The notes under the pieces are model-generated. The model ran no database searches. It had not been told where the DNA came from and was given only the letters and a program-made list of their open reading frames with translations. DNA of 64,000 bases from Casuarius casuarius. Its lineage: Eukaryota > Chordata > Aves > Casuariiformes > Casuariidae. Position numbers and translations under genes: made by a program. Shown here piece after piece: positions 12,160 through 24,003 of this stretch. Location: assembly GCA_003342895.1 (NCBI GenBank), contig PTFA01000159.1, positions 806,001 to 870,000 of the forward strand, given 5' to 3'. The number at the start of each line of letters is the position of its first letter. Position 1 is the first letter of the stretch.

Positions 12160-14326
12160 GTAATCACTTCTATTCAAAAAACTGAGGCATGACACAAGTT
12201 ACCCCTCAGTCTGACCTTGTGCCATGGGATCTTGCTAATTACCAAGCAGAAGGTTCAAAAATCAGTGTACAAACATGAAGTCAGGTCTTCTGGGTTGCCA
12301 TGAAACTCAGAGATGCCACTGTGTTTTACCTTCTCAACAGTGAGGCTCTACTGCCTGTGACCTGCTTGTAAACTGGCTTCTGGGTATCGGAAGCATTAAT
12401 TAAAGCAGCAGGCCCATGCCTATTTAGAAGAAGCCATTTTAGATTCAGGCTGCTATTTTTCCCAGGACTGAACATTTTCCTTGGATGAATAAATTCATAA
12501 GGTCAAGAAGTTGTGAAAATTCCACTCTTCATGTTTTATACAAACATGCAGATAAATAAAAAAAATTCTACCTCTGTGCAGAAATGATAGACAATAGCAG
12601 CACTACTTTCAGACACCTAAACACGAAATGGAAAGTAGTCACAGCTAATATCTGTTAATGAACAGCTTGTAATTATTCACATCCACAGTGCAATATAATC
12701 ACTAACATTAACAGTATGGCTGAAAGGAAGTGCGGGAAAATTGAGGTTATTCACTTCTAATTTGAGCACCATAATGAACACCTACTCCTGAAATACACTG
12801 AACAAGTGAACTTACCCACTCTGTATTTATCATGACACCACTCATTAACATGGTGATAATTAACTCTGCAAATTTTCACAGTCTGAGGCACTATAATAAT
12901 TAATATATTAAAAGGTTTTATATGGTCATCGTTCATGATAGTGCATTTGACTCAGGAATGCGGCCTGTTTTATAAAGTGAACATGCCACTTCACTGATCA
13001 GCTGTCAGGACTCAAGTTTCACAGTCATATAACTTGCAGAATAGATGAAAAATGTTTGCCATGAATGCAAGTACTTCAAAATGTGATGTAGATTTGCTTT
13101 CATGCTTTTTTTCCTCTCTCAGTGGTCTGTATGTTTTCTCCTCCCTCAGCCTTTGTTAGGAAACATTTTAACTATACTTTACAGAGGCAGCCATTTAGGT
13201 GATTAATGCTGTAGTTCTCTTTCAAGAATGAGCTAAATGACATCCCCTCTTCACTGAGCCATGTTGGACTCCCAGAATAGGGTGTATCATGGTACATGTA
13301 ATTAAACTGAGCCCCATAGAAGAGAATAAGGCACAAGGCATCTAATTATAGGTTGAATAATGTATCCCTGTGACATTTCCAAAAGATATTTGCTTTTTTC
13401 TGAATCTTTGTGGCTGTTTATATCTAAAATAATAATAATTTTGGTATTTACCTTTTGGCAAACTCTCAACAAATTTAGCTGTAGAATTCAGATACTTTCA
13501 TATGTTTTTTTCTGGTTTTAAAGGAGGTGCATTCTGTTTCAATGCAGTTTTGATTACAAATTTTCTGCTAGCCCTACTCATATCATGTCCTTTGCTCCCT
13601 ATCAGAAGATCCTTCTGCAGGGATTACTTGGGTAGGACAATTGACCTTTTTTCTGTATTTCTATATTCTGCAGAAAAGCTGGAATTTCCTGGAGTATGCA
13701 ACAGGGCACAACCACTTTCACCCTCTCCGTTGTCTTCTCTCTGAGAGTTCCCAAAGCATTTACAGGCTTTAAAAGTTTATTAAGTGAATAAATGTGTATG
13801 TAGAAAGAAAGATTGATCCACAATGCAAACCTGCTGGGGATGAAATAAAACATAGGAAAGGAAACAAAGGCATATACAATTGGAATAAAGATCTAAAAGA
13901 AGATACCTAGATTTTTGTCAGTCTCAGAATGGGATTAATTCCATTCTTAATTTATCTCAGCCCCCACTGAACACGACTGTGTTAAGTGAAGAAAGAAGGT
14001 TTAAATAAGTCTTGGGGAACATAGTGTTAGATACTGCAATTTCAGGGCTATCAGGAGGGAGTCAATGGCTTCTCAGAAGCCATAGTCTATGTTTAGGATA
14101 ATTACATCAGACAAAGATCATTTTTAACCAGATGGGATTTCAAAAGCTTTCCCCATTCTCCCACAAGAAACAAGAAAACAATTCAGATTTGACCCCGCCT
14201 CTATTCCCCACTCCTGATCTTACAAAATTTGTTAAAAATAGATTTGTCTTAGTTCATCACTCAGTGAAAATATCAGAGAACCACTTCTTGCATTATTTTC
14301 AGTGAACAATTCCATTGAAAGGGGCC
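12160..14326. other. Unique AT-rich non-coding DNA
   Basis: No gene or recognised repeat. Open frames here are at most 83 codons and antisense to each other. Only scattered short homopolymers are visible. Confidence 0.55.
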
Positions 14327-14327
14327 C

Positions 14328-14347
14328 AAAAAAAAAAAAAAAAAAAA
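14328..14347. repeat. Poly-A run (20 bases)
   Basis: Uninterrupted A tract preceded by GGGGCCC. No transposon body is recognisable upstream that would make it a retrotransposon tail. Confidence 0.85.
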
Positions 14348-14970
14348 GACAGCTTCTTATTCATCAAACTGCATCTTTGTGTGCTGTTGGTACCATGCCC
14401 CAGCTGATTTGACTGAAGATATTAAACCTTATTTGTTAGCACTGAACAGACAATGCAACTCTGTGAAAAAATTATTTTGGTTCACAAATCATTAATATCA
14501 TTAACAAAGCCTGAGGGTCTCCAAACAGCCTACATGAATTAGACACACAAGTCTTACTGAAATTCAGACAAAGGTGGGTATCAAAGTACTGGGATCCTAT
14601 TTTAAGCTCCCATGGCAAAATCTCTTTGGTTCCTGAGCCTGGAAGACTGAATGATGACTCACAGCTTATGGCCAATTGCAGGCATCATGTTTACGAATGA
14701 TAACCAAAACCTATTTCTCTTCAAATGGGGTGAATTTATCTAGAAGCTGTTAGAAGGATAAACAGGGTATTCCCAGTCCCATATTTGGGCACCACTTTTC
14801 AGGATAAGAATACATAAGAAATAATTATTTCAAGAGTCGCTACTTGCTTTTTTTTTTTTTTTTAAACTACCTAACATCATCACAAAAGGAAAATGAAAAG
14901 CATATTTACTGAGCTCCAGCCCATTAGCTCCACTAAATTAGACACCTGCAAAAAAACCCTGGTGAATCAA

Positions 14971-15002
14971 TGACGTCATCAAGGTCAACAGATTATGAGT
15001 CA
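14971..15002. promoter_or_regulatory. Clustered CRE, NR5A/ERR and AP-1 consensus sites
   Basis: Three full consensus motifs fall within 32 bases: the palindromic cAMP-response element TGACGTCA (14971-14978), TCAAGGTCA (14979-14987), which is the extended half-site bound by SF-1/LRH-1 and oestrogen-related receptors, and the AP-1 site TGAGTCA (14996-15002). The motifs are seen directly; their binding proteins are known from the families; enhancer activity is inference. No promoter or gene is visible nearby. Confidence 0.4.
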
Positions 15003-15689
15003 TAAGTTAACAGAGAAATGGGCTGCAGTGCTATTGTAAATGTGAAATCACACGAGGGAAAAAACAAATTCCTCTTTTAGAGTGATTGTGTTAAATCACA
15101 AAGTGTGTTATATTCTCAAATACATTTCTTTAAACAAAGAAAAGGAGAAAATAGAGGGGAAAACTCCTGCCAGGATGTGCAGCCCTTTGCATCCATGCCA
15201 CTCTGTAAGCACAGCTGTATTATATTTATCAGATTCATGAACTTGTGCTAACAAGAAGGATAACATGAAAAAAGGGATCCTGGCATTTTGATAACATATT
15301 TGAATATACATTTTTATTTTTGTGCATGTGCTGTATATTCAGAGTAGTGAGCATTATTCAGCAGGCCAAAATAAATAATAAACATTTTATAAATATTTGG
15401 GGTTAATTTGATTTCCTTTTTTTGAGAAATACTAAAAGTTGACAAGAGTCAATTTCAGACCCATCTTCTAGTTCTGCATACAATGCTGAAGGAAGCAGGG
15501 GGAAGCAAAAAATAGCAAGCATGCACTGTAAATGTTTGTGGTGTGAATATATGAGGACTGGAATTATGCCAATTCAGCCACAATTTTACCATACTTTATA
15601 ACTTTGACCCTCACACTGTCTCTATCAATAGAACATTTCTTTTGTATCCCATTAAGTTAGTCCCACTGCTGTGGGCTGAGAAATTACAG
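15003..15689. other. Unique AT-rich non-coding DNA
   Basis: Nothing recognisable beyond AT-rich unique sequence; no coding frame worth reporting. Confidence 0.5.
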
Positions 15690-15782
15690 TCTACAGAGCA
15701 AGTGACCTTAGTGAACCTTTAAGACTATATCCCCAGACCCTCATAATCTCACATGTACAATGGAGGCTCAGTAAAATTCAGA
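15690..15782 (-). repeat. MIR-like (CORE-SINE) fossil, reverse orientation
   Basis: The blocks GAGCAAGTGACCTTAGTGAACCT and ATCTCACATGTACAATGGAGG follow the order seen in reverse-complemented MIR, where GGGCAAGTCACTTAACCT is followed by TCTCATCTGTAAAATGGGG. The copy is strongly diverged, so the assignment rests on block order and spacing. Confidence 0.4.
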
Positions 15783-15789
15783 GTGTATA

Positions 15790-16919
15790 AGAGTTTTAGA
15801 GCACAAATAGTTAATTCAGTAACATGACAAAAAATATGAAAAGATGGATAGTGATCTCTGTTATCAGAAATGAGACCTGGCAAATGCACCTGACAAACAG
15901 AAAGGGGACACAATTAATCAGTATCAAGCACCACACTTCAGAGGTAATAGAAAGAAAACAATAACAGTACGCGGTGCAGTTCTTAGTAAGAATCCCAAAC
16001 CAGTATGAATTTATTTTGTCACAAATTGAGCCAAAAAGAGATCCAGACAGGGTCATAGGTAAATTCCCTCAAAATATCCCCTATGTGATAACAGTCAGCC
16101 CACTCTCCAGTAGGCTGTGATTTTACAAACCATCTGATTCAATCCTATAGAGGCAAATTCAAGGCTAATGTAAAGAATATCCCCATCAAGCTCGCAGGAT
16201 ATAGCTGAATAACCGGGAGCCATCTGTCAGGTATCTCAACAAATTCCACATAAGCATAATACTTTTTTCCCCAAAAATAATGTTTCAGCTCTTTTTAGAC
16301 CAAACTGAGAGCAGTTGATTCATAAAGTCATTTAGCTAAACAGTGTAATCAGGATAGTAAGCGATTTATAACCTACTATAATTTTTGAACATAATTTGGC
16401 TTCCCCATGCTTTCATAACAATACATTTAAGGGCTAAAAGCAGGCCTGAATATTTTGAATTGTAGTACATTTTCACTGCAAAATAGTAATATTTAACATG
16501 TGTTACTTAACAGAATATGCCTATATTTACATTAACGTAGCAGTTTCTAGCATAGACCTTAACCTTCCTATATTGGCAAAAATGAGACACTTCTACAGGA
16601 CACAGACTGTATGAGCAGCTAATTCAGCTGGTCTGGGGTACCCTGCTGCTGAAATAGTTGTCTTATTCCTGAATGTTGAATTCTACCATAGGTGCCTATC
16701 TCAGCCAGTCAGAAATTGACCCAGAGATGCTTCACTTCAGACACAGAGAGCTGGCAGGAAAACAGAGCCCTTCAGCCTTGGAACCAGAAACTCCTCTGAA
16801 TTCGGAATAGCTGGAAGAAACTCCATGAAAATAAACCATGTTCCAAGTTAAACTGCCGCCATGAGCCAGAGGCATGACAGCACAAATAAATTAAAGCAGG
16901 ACTATTTCTGGATAAAGCC
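15790..16919. other. Unique AT-rich non-coding DNA
   Basis: No gene or confident repeat. The 16700-16919 part may belong to the same unknown element as copy B downstream, but I could not find a boundary. Confidence 0.45.
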
Positions 16920-17087
16920 CATTAGGTTGGCTGAGCCCAAGTCAAAGACCACAACGGACCCACCAGAGGAGAAACTTCTCGAGGAGAATTCTTTTTGCAG
17001 CTCACAGCTTCCTCACGCAGCCCTTTTCCAGCTCTACTCCTGCTGAAGCTTGAGACTTTACCTTTCTCCCTAATACCCTAACCCTAA
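16920..17087 (+). repeat. Diverged interspersed repeat, copy B, ending in telomere-like CCCTAACCCTAA
   Basis: Partner of 11985-12158 with shared blocks in the same order and strand (see copy A). It ends with two telomere-like units, CCCTAACCCTAA, at about 17076-17087. Two units are too few to call an interstitial telomere. The shared CCCTAA in copy A suggests it belongs to the repeat's own end. Confidence 0.45.
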
Positions 17088-17089
17088 TA

Positions 17090-20000
17090 CTATGCTGGGC
17101 CTGTGTTCAGATCCTGAAAATCTGAAACTAAGGGGTTGTGATTGTGGTAGTTATCTGTCTAACTTTGGTTCATATAAATATTGTAGTGGAAATGAAATCT
17201 AAGAAAGCCAAATTATACCCAAACCCCATGAATTAAGTCTAAATTATTTTAATTGTTTATTGCTGTAAAAATTACTTGTTTTTTTTCCAATTGTTATTTC
17301 CTTAATCATTTCCCTTAATCCCACAGTAAATATTTATATATACAGATCTACATACTTAGAACAAGAGAATTTTTTAAAATACAGTCAAGTTTGCAGCCCT
17401 TCTGTTGGCTTGAATACAGTTCTACCAAGATATGCATTTTGATTCTTCTCCTTTTTTAAAGGCTGGGTGCACTTTTCCACAATGAAAGCATCAAAATATA
17501 ACAAAGCTAACATTATTACAATCATATGAATAATAGAAACAATGTTGAAATGAACTCAGTCTGACAAAGTTTAATGTTCTTTCAATCACTGCAATCTATT
17601 AGTTTTCTAGACATCATTGAAACTTATCTGTAGAGATACCTTCATATTAGTATATAAATAATTTCATATAATTTCTGCTATTCCAGAAAATTATTACCTG
17701 TTTTGTCACATAATTATCTCAGATGACATACTGACTGACTCCTAATTACAACAAATATAGCTAATCATTTGTGCTCATCCTGCAAATAGCTCAGCAGGTA
17801 TTTTTATGAGAATTCAGTAATGACATGTTGCTCTCTAGGACTGTGTATGCTAATTGGCTCTCAATGTATGCATAAAGTTTTCTTTTTTTTTCATATCTAT
17901 ATAATTTTTCCTTCAAACTTAACTTCTTAGCAACTTATTGATGACAAATGGGAAGAATATTCAGAGGAATGCAAGTGGTGCAAAATGGTACAGGGTTTTT
18001 TTTTTAATGACACTGTTCTCATTAATACCTAAACAGGAACTTAACCTAGCATCCAATTTGCCACTATACCTCACTAAAAAGGCTTTATTCTCTGAAAGAC
18101 TCCAAAAAAAATGTAGGCTGACTGGTCCACTGCAAACTGATCTGGTCTGTAGAAACTGATCTATTCTTTACTTCCCTGCGTTCTCACATCACGAGAAAAC
18201 ACACTAGATGAAAGCTGTATACTGCCTCTGCTACCTACCTGCAAACGTGGGGCATGAGCGTTCCTGTCGTGATAGGAAGTAGGTAGAGAGTGATTACACA
18301 AACACTACTGAAATTCATTGGGAAATGGGTGGAAGCGTAAGTCCAGTACCAACTGGATTTAGATCCCAAATCAAGCCCTAAAATATCAGCCTGAAGTTAC
18401 ACAATAGAAGACATCAAATTTACAGCTTTCTATTCTGCAGAAAATGCTGATTTTTCTCTTTTGTTTTTGTACTAATTGGGTCTTAAAAGCCGGAAATCTC
18501 AAAAAAATTCAGGAAATGCAAGGAATATCTCAGTCTTTTGATTCAAATAAACGTTCTGACAAAACTATTTCAATGTAATTTTGATGATATGAAGCAGTAC
18601 AATGACATGTAATGGGAAAACAGCATTGGAACAACTTCTTTGTTCTGAGTCACTACACAACTTGTAAAAACAAATATTAATTGAAATAGACACATTTGTA
18701 CTACAGAAAAAAAGTGATAAATGTTACTTGACTGGTTTCGAGTGAATGGTGTACTGTTATCTTCCCCTCCAAGTATGTTTTAACTAAGTAGTCCTCCAGT
18801 CTGTTGGGGTTTCTACATTTCTGATTGGAACAAAAGTTCTCAAAGCTTCTTCACCAATTCCTGACATTAGCCAATGGTGAAAACATAAATGTATTTCACA
18901 CATATACAAATTGGCCATCATCTACTATAGGTTAGGTGCTTTTATTATAGGAAATTGCTTTTATTATTTAAAAAGAAGACAAAGAAATATTCATTTCTTG
19001 ATGGACTTTTACTGGGACCCAGTGGATAGTAATAGTTGTTTACAAGTACTTTCCAGGCATACAGCAGTAGAAAAGAAAAACATGCCTCCCTTGCTGTCTT
19101 GGGAAGTGAACTTTTGTTGCCAGAGAAAATTTGAAAAGTCACGCTTGGACCACCTTTGACTTGAGTAAAAGTCAAAATATTCTTGTTAATAGTATGTTAT
19201 TCCAAGTGCCCTGGCCAAATTTACCCCCTAGTGTGTACTCCGCTGTTCTTATTGTAGATTGAATTCAGTCCTTACTTTTTGTCCAAGTTCTGCTACTCAC
19301 TGCCAAAGAACCTGTTTTACGTCTCCAGAGACAGTTGTATTTCAGTTGCAAAGAAAGTCATATAATTTGTAAAATGTCTTATATTCCATTAGGGCAAATG
19401 GCAATATATGTTTAAGATACTTTGGAACAGCTCCTCAGGGGGTACATACAATGAGGTTGCTTCAGAGAAATTATGGAGACAGGTGGCATAAATCTGCAAG
19501 CACCTGCCTCAGTATAATCTCTTGGGCTGAGGATTGATAATATTTGACTGAAAAGGGGGAAAATAACATCCTTGATAGAGAACCTGGTGAAAAGACTGAC
19601 TCTCTGAATTGGAATTCTATTTCTGTTGTTGCCTCACTCCTCTGTATCATTCATCACACCATTAAAGAAGTTGTCTCAAATCCAGATGCATGCAGCTGTA
19701 GCTTCAAAGCATACATAAAAAGAGAAGTGATACAAGCCTTTAAATCCACCTTTACTCTTTTCTTATGTGTCCTCATATTTAAATAGACCTATGTACAATT
19801 TTTGTTTCATAGCTCTTAAATAGAAAAATATCACTTCTTGCTCTCAAAGTTCTTGACAATGGCCTGTTTAATGATGAGAGAATATTCTGAGAAATGCCAG
19901 TATATGATTACTGTACCCCTATATTGTTGCTCTGCTTTTGCTGTCAGAAACATTATACATATCTAGATGGTGATTTGCATCCAGTGTGGCAATTCTGATG

Positions 20001-20159
20001 ATGTTCTTTGAATTTGGATGATCATTTTTGACATGAGTATTCAAAATAAGAGAAAAAGATGTTTCATATAGTACCTTTGGCATATAAGAGGAAAGTAGGA
20101 TGTCTCATCATTATTTGCTTCACTACTCGCTACATTTCTGTCAATTAAAATGTTTATTG
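17090..20159. other. Unique AT-rich non-coding DNA
   Basis: No gene, RNA or confident transposon seen. Overlapping open frames near 18911-19175 on both strands are chance frames of similar length. Confidence 0.55.
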
Positions 20160-20173
20160 CCAACAGGTGGCAT
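20160..20173 (+). promoter_or_regulatory. CTCF-like core motif
   Basis: CCAACAGGTGGCAT matches the CTCF core pattern (CCASYAGRKGGCR) at all but one position. It overlaps a CAGGTG E-box and a small CAACAG/CTGTTG inverted repeat. Binding is untested; such matches occur by chance in a window this long. Confidence 0.25.
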
Positions 20174-23100
20174 CTGTTGTAATACCTTAAAGTATTGCAA
20201 CCCAATTTTTTGATTATTGACCACCTTCAAAAATTAATCAAAATCCGTTCTGTACTCTCAGAGAATTCAATTAAAAGTTGAATATGTGACAGACCTGCAG
20301 ATCTCTTGGAGATTATTTACTAGGTTTTGGGTTCAGATTTTTACAGAATGTTTGCATTTCAGTAATATTTCATTTGGAAATAGCAAACTGCCAAAGATCA
20401 AGTCTCAACACGAAGGGAACATAAAAAGGAATCAGCACTCATAGAAGGCTCTGAACTACAAAATCCCAGGAGTGATTTATCCTACTGGGTTTAGAATACT
20501 GAGTTCCCAATGAACCTTGAAATTGGAGAGGTTAAACATGCCGGTCTGTCTTTCCTTTGTAATGTTGCCTCAGCATTTATTACTCTACTTTGCAAATGAC
20601 AACTCATTAAGATGACTATCTTTGAGTTTTGTCTTACCTTATAAGGTATTTTTCATGTCAGGAGGTATCATTAAAAAAGAATGCTTTTATGGTTTGATTT
20701 ATTCATGTAAAATATTATTGAAGCTAAAAAGGCATATTGAAATATTATGTTTACAGAAAGACTCCAGTGATAGCACACAAGAAATACGTTTTTAAAGGCA
20801 TGGAAAAGGTTTAGAATTTATAAAAGTGCAGGACCATCATTCGAGCATAGACACAAATAATCCATGTGTAAATTAATATTAGACAACTAGAGATGAGTAA
20901 GATGTAAGATTGTGATATTTCTAGATTTCTGTTGGGAGTTTGTTACTAAAGAACTTTTTTTCCCCATTCAAACTTGCAGCATGATAGTGTTGATCTTTGA
21001 AATGTTTTTACTTTAAAATTTATGCTGGCATTTTGTTTTAAGTTATTATTTCTAATTATTGTTGGAATAGTACACCATGAAAAAAATAAAACATGAGTAC
21101 AATAGTTTTCAGGAAGCAACCAATTACTAACCAAAAGAAATTGACAAGCAGATTGTTAACAAATTATTTTAAGTGTCAATAAGTATCACTATTTTACAGA
21201 CTTACATCACCAGAGGGTTGTCTGCTTTGATTTTTCTAACAGGAAGTGTTAATTGGATTTCCTATCTTCCAATAAAGTTTCCCCTAAGAGAGAAAAAGTC
21301 ATGCAGAATATATATAAGGATCATCTCTTAATTTCTCTACACTATTTTGGGGATTTTGTATGTCAGCCAGTTTTTAGACTTCTTGCATGTTCTGGCAGCT
21401 ACAATGACCATCACAATGCTTGTTTGTTTCTGTTACCAGTACATCTACAAGCTATTGCCAGCACGAGCACTTCTTCATGCAAAACCAAGAAGAAGCAAAA
21501 ACCAAAAAAAAACATAACAGCCTGGACAGCTCATTCAGATTTGTAAAGATTTTTCTTACATGTTATCATAAGTTTGAAAAGTACTCACAACAGCCAACAT
21601 CCTTTTTAAAACTTCTGTGGAGACCTAGTCTCCAACTACTGTGCTCTAGAAAGAGTTCAATAACTATTACTGATGCCAGTAAATCAAATCAGTATGATGC
21701 GCTGTATGAAATGTTGGGAAAATTTAGTTTCACAGTTATGATCTTAAAGACAACTGGAGAAAGAGGAGATATAAATAATAATACTTATTTAACTTACACA
21801 AAAACAAATCTAGCCTAGATGTCAAGAAATGTGGTGTCCTACTGTCCTGTGTTCCCAATGAAAGGCAGAAGTAGGTATTAGAAACAGGCAGCCAAATGAT
21901 TTTCTGGTATACTGTTATAATGTTGTCTTGGTTATCATATATAGTATTTATATGTGTTTTCCAAGTGTTTATTACAAAACTTTCTAGTAAACAAGTATTA
22001 CTACAGAATAAAAAATACTAAGTAGCCTCAATCACATGTAAGCCATACTTGATTTTCACTGCCACCCTGAAAGGCAAAAAGCTTTCTCTTATGTATCTCA
22101 GATGAAGCCCAATGTTTTGAAGTGTGCCCTGGGAGTTGATATTCTGCTCTGCATGAACAGAAGTGCAGAAGGAGAGAGATCTGAGCAGACAGCTCACACT
22201 GACCAAATGTACTCCAACTGGGAAAAAGAGGAAAACACTCTGACAGGGCCAGCCATACATGACACAAGATGAACACAAGCCAGTTCTTTAAAGGGAAAAT
22301 ATTGGTTTCAAACCAAAGGAAGAAAACACTCCCCAAAAAAGACCTCTTTGCTGGAGTGTAAATGAAGGTGATCCCATTAACAAAGCTTCAGAAATCTTCC
22401 ATAAAAAAAATCTGTATGATCATTAGATCGATAAGACTTTGTTTCACCTCCTAAACGGGAGGATAAAATATCGTTTTAGAAGCCGAAGAGAGGGACAGGT
22501 GTTTCACTGAGCAGAAGAGGTTTTGGTTTGATATACACAACTAACCCGTGATAGATCAAAGCTCATATACAGTGTGTTTGGTGCCAACCAACCCAGGTTG
22601 GAGATAAACAGTTGAGAATCTGAAAGTTTTTTATATAACTGAATTTTCAAATACTACTAGCATTTACCAAAATGGAGTACAGAATGAAGTCTATTTGCCC
22701 CATGAAGTTTGGTAAGTACATTTCTACAAAAAGAAAAAAAAAGTTTTAGTTTCCCCTTTCCCCCTTCCCCTCCGCCAATTACTGACATCTATAGAAACTT
22801 AATCCTGCTCTTTTTGTGTGCCATATCTTTGTTTCGGGGGGGGGCGGGCACCATTGGATAGTAAAGGATTATCAAGTCTATAAGATCATCCAGTCTTTGG
22901 TTTGTCTGATAAAACTGACAGCAGTGCTAGCAGTCAAGTGAGCTGCAGATATCCACTATGCAGACATTTCCAGCCAGGAAGAGGACTGAGAGTCCTAGTT
23001 CCCTTCATGTGGAGTTTCCGTGAGACACAGGCTACACCGCTAGTCAATATTAGAGTAAGGTGCATAACTGGACAAACTGCTTTCTCTGATTGCAGGAAGT

Positions 23101-23983
23101 ACACAAATTAGACCACTAATTCTCTAGTATATTTATCACTTGAAATGGTTTCAGTCATTAATTTCAGCAGGTGACTGCTCTGAAAGTCATCACCAAAAAT
23201 CTAACCCAAGCCTGAAAACAAATGCAGGGTACATAGTACACAAAGATCAAAGTTTCTTTTTCTTACTTGTGTCAGTATATATTGAATTTCACATTCATAT
23301 CTGCAGCCATGAATTTCCAGTTTTCATATCATGGCTGTTCTCTGATATTGAAGCATTTGCAAAGCAGCAGAATAATCCACTCTCATGTCAGTGTCTGAAA
23401 GCATCCCATGTTATCTATCTTGGTCTCCATCTTAGATGCTTGACTTACAATAGCAAACTATTCTAGTTCATATCTTTCTGGTGAGCAGATTTATTTTGTA
23501 GTTAGTTGATTTCAACAAAAAAAAAGAAAGCGGGATGAGGAGTAACCATTAACTGCTGATAACAGTTATCCTGCAAACAACAGTTTGACTCAACACATGA
23601 ATTGAGAGTAATGATAAAGTGTGAGATGGCATACAGTCCTTTGACATGTGGTGTTGAATATTTATTTAAACTGACTTAGCAGAAACATCTGACATATATA
23701 TTGCTTTATGATCACTGGAACATTTGTTCTTAATTTGTCTTTCTCTACTTCTTCCTATCCTCTGTTGAGATCTCTTTCTTTTATTACCTTTTGGTACACA
23801 TCAAGAGTAGGAAGGTTGGTAACAAATGTCTGAGATGAAGCTCAGCCATGCTTCTGCTATAGTCTTTAGAAAAGCAGATCCAGAGAAAGAGAGCCTTCAA
23901 GTGAGATGATAGCAGGCTGGTGAAGAGTCAGCTCAGGAAAAAAGACATCAGCCATCATTAATGGAAACTATAATTATAAGCCA
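20174..23983. other. Unique AT-rich non-coding DNA
   Basis: No gene recognised. A plus-strand frame at 21420-21818 (132 codons) is Ser/Thr/Lys-rich without a domain and I do not believe it codes. A G9-C-G3 run lies at 22836-22848. Confidence 0.55.
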
Positions 23984-24003
23984 GCTAGCCCACTGGTGGC
24001 CAG
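23984..24003 (-). promoter_or_regulatory. CTCF-like motif, minus strand
   Basis: Read on the minus strand, CTGGCCACCAGTGGGC resembles the CTCF consensus core (CCACCAGGGGGC type) with one substitution in its centre. It faces the plus-strand match at 20160. Motif evidence only. Confidence 0.3.

Noticed and set aside
12180..12210. Possible third MIR fragment (AACTGAGGCATGACACAAGTTA)
   Set aside because: A single short match without the flanking core blocks at the expected spacing.
17076..17087. Interstitial telomeric repeat
   Set aside because: Only two CCCTAA units are present, and the related copy at 12 kb also ends in CCCTAA, so it is better explained as part of that repeat.
21420..21818. 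132-codon plus-strand frame
   Set aside because: Low-complexity Ser/Thr/Lys-rich peptide with no domain, overlapping another frame; no splice or promoter context.
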